Source of the DNA: Legionella nautarum
Lineage (GTDB): Bacteria; Pseudomonadota; Gammaproteobacteria; Legionellales; Legionellaceae
Direction of reading: 5' to 3'
Assembly: GCF_001467895.1 (NCBI RefSeq)
Contig: NZ_LNYO01000013.1
Span: 1,169,877-1,233,876, forward strand
Length of the DNA: 64,000 nucleotides
Below are positions 61,513-64,000 of the stretch, piece after piece. Below the pieces are notes generated by a model that saw only the letters and a program-made list of their open reading frames with translations, ran no database searches and was not told where the DNA came from. Position 1 is the first letter of the stretch. Each line of letters begins with the position of its first letter. Position numbers and translations under genes: made by a program.

Positions 61513-62748
61513 TTAATCGCTTTGTTGTCCCCAAGCAATTTTTTTAACTGCTTTTATTTTGTGTTCTGGTGCTAAATGCGCATATCTCAGTGTCATTTTA
61601 ATGTCAGAATGTCCCAATAGCTCTCTAACTGTATTTAAATCTATGCCTACCATGACTAACTTACTAGCAAAATGGTGCCGTAAATCATGCCATCGAAATT
61701 GGTTTATCTGGGCTTTTTTTAAAATGGAAGACCACGATCGTTTAACATTATTAAAGGGTTGATTGTTTTTACTAGGAAAAACTAATCCTTCTTTATGATC
61801 ACTTGCTTTGTAAAGTTGTTTTATAATATTTATAGCTTCGTTATTTAAAGGAATATAACGAGAATTATTATTTTTTGTGATGTCTCCCGATATAATAATT
61901 GACTCTTCTGATAGATCCACCATGTTCCATTTTAAATTAAATAATTCACCCTGGCGCAAGCCAGTATTAATAGAAAGCAACACCATTGGCATTAAATAGT
62001 CACAAAAATCCTCTTCAGCAAATTCAGGGTATAAAGAATATCCACGCTCCTTTCTCCATTGGTTGCCACTTTTTCTTTCCTCTTTTAATTGATTCTCTCG
62101 ATCTAATAATGCCTGGCGCAATCGTGTCTCTTCTTCTAAGGATAAATACCGTACTTTAGGAGTACGATCTATTTTAAACAATTTTAAATTTTTTAAAGGA
62201 CTTTCTTCTATAACTCCCCACTCGGCAGCTTTTGTCATAAGAGATTTCAATACGCCTATATCTCGATTTAAAGTTGCATTAGAAATACCTTCATTTAAAC
62301 GCTTAATACGCCACTGATCTAAAACAGAGGGAGTAATCTCGATCAGTGGCTTTGAGAATAGTTTATTAAAACAGCGATTAAGGGTAGCAAGCGTTTTATT
62401 TCCTCTTTTATGATGAGACAAAACCCATGGTGTATATTCGCTTTCAATAAAATCTTGTAAATTTTTTGGCTTATTTATACTTTTTTGGACTGTTGGTTCA
62501 ATACCCTTATTAAAATTATTTAAGACTTCAAGGGCTTTTTCGCGTGCTTGTGCTGCTGTGATAACTCCTACTTTTCCAAGATTAACTCGACGCCCTCTTT
62601 TATATTGGCAAATATAACTCATGCTGCCAGAAGGATGCACTCTAATTAAAAAGCCTTTTAGATTAAGATCTCTTACATCATATACTTTTTCACCTGGAAT
62701 CAATTTTTTTATTAAGGAATTACCGATCTTAGCTATCATTTTCATCAC
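61513..62748 (-). CDS. Tyrosine recombinase/integrase (DUF4102, P4-type)
   Basis: 411 residues. N-terminal DUF4102 arm-binding domain (about 5-90, VYDVRDLNLKGFLIRVHPSG), SAM-like core-binding domain (about 95-185) and catalytic domain with Arg in INTGLRQGELFNLKW, His-x-x-Arg in FRWHDLRHHFASKL, His in LLGHSDIKMTLRYAHL and Tyr in the same motif. All catalytic residues are present. It integrates elements, usually at tRNA 3' ends. tRNA-Arg lies about 4.4 kb away. The start overlaps the upstream DUF1016 stop by 20 bp. ATGs at codons 2 and 4 are alternatives. Confidence 0.88.
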   Translation of the reverse strand: MMKMIAKIGNSLIKKLIPGEKVYDVRDLNLKGFLIRVHPSGSMSYICQYKRGRRVNLGKVGVITAAQAREKALEVLNNFNKGIEPTVQKSINKPKNLQDFIESEYTPWVLSHHKRGNKTLATLNRCFNKLFSKPLIEITPSVLDQWRIKRLNEGISNATLNRDIGVLKSLMTKAAEWGVIEESPLKNLKLFKIDRTPKVRYLSLEEETRLRQALLDRENQLKEERKSGNQWRKERGYSLYPEFAEEDFCDYLMPMVLLSINTGLRQGELFNLKWNMVDLSEESIIISGDITKNNNSRYIPLNNEAINIIKQLYKASDHKEGLVFPSKNNQPFNNVKRSWSSILKKAQINQFRWHDLRHHFASKLVMVGIDLNTVRELLGHSDIKMTLRYAHLAPEHKIKAVKKIAWGQQSD

Positions 62749-63822
62749 CTAAAACGTTTATGTTTTGGGTATAGGCATTCAGTTCTGTTTCTATTTCTTC
62801 TGTGGTAGGTAATATAGAATTAAGGCCTTCCGATAAAGATTTGCTTACTTCATACTCAGCAATTCCCATGGGACTGCTGACACGTCTTAAGGAGTACTCA
62901 GCAATAACTTTGTCTTTTTTTTCACAGAGCAATAGCCCGATAGTTGACCCATCTTCTGGCATTTTTAATTGTTCATCTACCGCTGAGAGATAAAAATTTA
63001 ATTGGCCTGTATCTTTAGGATTGAAGTCACCTCGTTTGAGCTCCACGACGACATACAAATGAAGCTTTGTGTTATACATTAATAGATCAATTTCAAATCT
63101 TTTACCTGAAACTATAATAGGGTATCTTGTTCCATACAAAGCGAAACCCTGCCCCAGCTCCATAAGAAATTCTTTTACGTGAGTAAGCAGCCCATTTTGT
63201 ATGTCTTTTTCATGTGCCTTTTACCTACAGACAAAAAATGAAATTTATAAGGATCTTTAATCATTTCTTGGGCTAAATGTGATTGTGGAGATGGAAGCTT
63301 ATGTTTAAAGTTTGTTGTTTTGTGTCCTAAACTTGATTGCCGATGGTAAAGATCACTTTTTATCTGTGCTTGAAGTTCTCGATAAGGCCACTCATTTTCA
63401 ATTGTCTTTTGAGCATACCATTCCTTTATATCCGCTTCTTTTGGAGAAAAAGCCTGAATTAGTACAATATGGTGTGTCCAAGTCAATTGGTCAGGCAGTG
63501 CCTGACTAAATTCACCATTAGGATAGCTCTTTGCAAAAAGACGCATATTTTTAAGATTTGTTTTAGAAAATCCTTCTGTATTGGGAAAAGCTCTGCGTAA
63601 ATCATTTGATAGAACCTCAAATAATTTTTCTCCCCATTTTGACTTTTTTTGCTTCTGTATAATTAATTGCCCAATATCCCAATAAAATTGAATAAGCTCT
63701 TATTAAGTCTTATAACAGCGCGGAGTTGCGCTTCTTTTAATCGTACTTTGATCTCATTTAGAATGATTTTGATAATCTTCATCTAAATGAAACTGTTGAG
63801 AGTTATCACTTATTTCTTTCAT
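62729..63822 (-). pseudogene. PDDEXK nuclease-domain protein (DUF1016/YhcG family), multiply frameshifted
   Basis: The family order is visible but split over frames. Start ATG at 63822 with DEDYQ. The next frame carries NEIKVRLKEAQLRAVIRLNK. Another has ELIQFYWDIGQLII, WGEKLFEVLSNDLRRAFPN and TEGFSKTNLKNMRLFAKSY (continuing 63546-63175). The last has LMELGQGFALYGTRYPI, FEIDLLMYNTKLHLYVVVEL and KRGDFNPKDTGQLNFYLSA (63163-62729). Shifts lie near 63754-63775, 63695-63706 and 63210-63220. The last would be repaired by one extra A in an AAAA run. The nuclease Asp/Glu/Lys (D-L-L, V-E-L-K) remain in the last piece. It is adjacent to the integrase. Confidence 0.8.
63485..63512. repeat. Imperfect palindrome inside the DUF1016 frame
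   Basis: AATTGGTCAGGC-AGTG-CCTGACTAAATT encodes part of FSQALPDQL. It closely resembles the perfect palindrome at 63849-63874 upstream of the same gene. The insertion or common origin of the two is not established. Confidence 0.4.
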
Positions 63823-63848
63823 TGGTTACTACCTCATTGAAATGCTTG

Positions 63849-63874
63849 AATTGGTCAGGCGCGCCTGACCAATT
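63849..63874. repeat. Perfect 26-bp palindrome upstream of the DUF1016-integrase unit
   Basis: AATTGGTCAGGCG is followed immediately by its exact complement CGCCTGACCAATT, extended outward by TTGA/TCAA. It lies 27 bp before the pseudogene start. Possible operator or inserted palindromic unit. Confidence 0.6.
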
Positions 63875-63880
63875 AATCAA

Positions 63881-63899
63881 GAGTGCATATAGAGTGCAA
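63881..63899. repeat. GAGTGCA direct-repeat site (right copy)
   Basis: GAGTGCATATAGAGTGCAA differs in one base from 57150-57168. Two GAGTGCA units lie one helical turn apart. It lies upstream of the DUF1016-integrase unit and is a candidate integrase arm site or operator. No copy of the tRNA 3' end is seen in the last 100 bp. Confidence 0.6.
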
Positions 63900-64000
63900 T
63901 TTTATTGTAGAATGTAGCATATCAATGTGTTACTGTATATTAAAAATTTTGTTAACATCATGAATTATAATGGCAATTTATTCACGGAGTTACATGGAGA

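Noticed and set aside
63900-64000. Right attachment site of the tRNA-Arg element
   Set aside because: No copy of the tRNA 3' sequence found before the window end, so no border is called.

Overview
The window looks like chromosomal DNA of a Legionella species, probably not L. pneumophila. The genome is AT-rich and gammaproteobacterial. It carries the recognisable block yciB-pmrA-pmrB / ruvA-ruvC-yebC / hmgA / rpoS-nlpD-surE / malic enzyme, which in Legionella surrounds the PmrAB regulator of the Dot/Icm type IV secretion system. Several proteins also have effector-like traits: a eukaryotic-type prenylation motif, a lipase with membrane segments, and long charged C-terminal tails. The species cannot be named from sequence reading alone.

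Layout. 1-9 kb: the end of an SGNH acyltransferase, an FAD-linked oxidase ending in a CaaX box, a GT87 mannosyltransferase-like membrane protein, small enzymes, a ferritin-like protein, and a two-gene unit of a tandem cyclic-nucleotide-binding-fold protein with a class II glutamine amidotransferase. 9-15 kb: a tight operon of glutamine-synthetase-like ligase, aldehyde dehydrogenase, iron alcohol dehydrogenase and class I glutamine amidotransferase, followed by an MFS transporter. I read it as gamma-glutamylation-dependent amino-alcohol (for example ethanolamine) catabolism. 15-23 kb: two aspartyl/asparaginyl beta-hydroxylases, a cNMP-binding patatin with an in-frame stop, a decayed MMPL transporter, small secreted proteins and a frameshifted D-Ala-D-Ala dipeptidase. 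23-28 kb: rlmJ, gloB, mltD and a hybrid histidine kinase.

28-39 kb is the most interesting stretch. A 577-residue protein carries the motif set of the XYP subfamily of tRNA-dependent cyclodipeptide synthases (CDPS), expanded by an acidic insertion and a roughly 180-residue charged tail. It lies beside pmrAB and has a tandem PmrA-box-like sequence upstream. This suggests a PmrA-controlled, possibly secreted, CDPS. Then come ruvA/ruvC/yebC, hmgA (homogentisate/pyomelanin), rpoS, nlpD and surE.

39-57 kb holds metabolic and envelope genes: malic enzyme, a WYL regulator with a VOC protein, Tim44-like, class V aminotransferase, L,D-transpeptidase, cold-shock protein, SPOR beta-barrel, chagasin-like inhibitor, a lipase-like effector candidate and ETF-quinone oxidoreductase. 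57-64 kb begins with tRNA-Arg(CCT) and looks like an integrated element. It has a methyltransferase plus hybrid kinase, a umuC remnant, a tyrosine integrase, a multiply frameshifted PDDEXK (DUF1016) gene, and matching GAGTGCA direct-repeat sites near both ends.

Repeats: two copies of a palindromic MITE-like element (about 3.0 and 19.1 kb), a short Legionella-type hairpin repeat (26.1 and 36.2 kb) and a second repeat family (36.1 and 41.7 kb). No rRNA genes or CRISPR array were seen.
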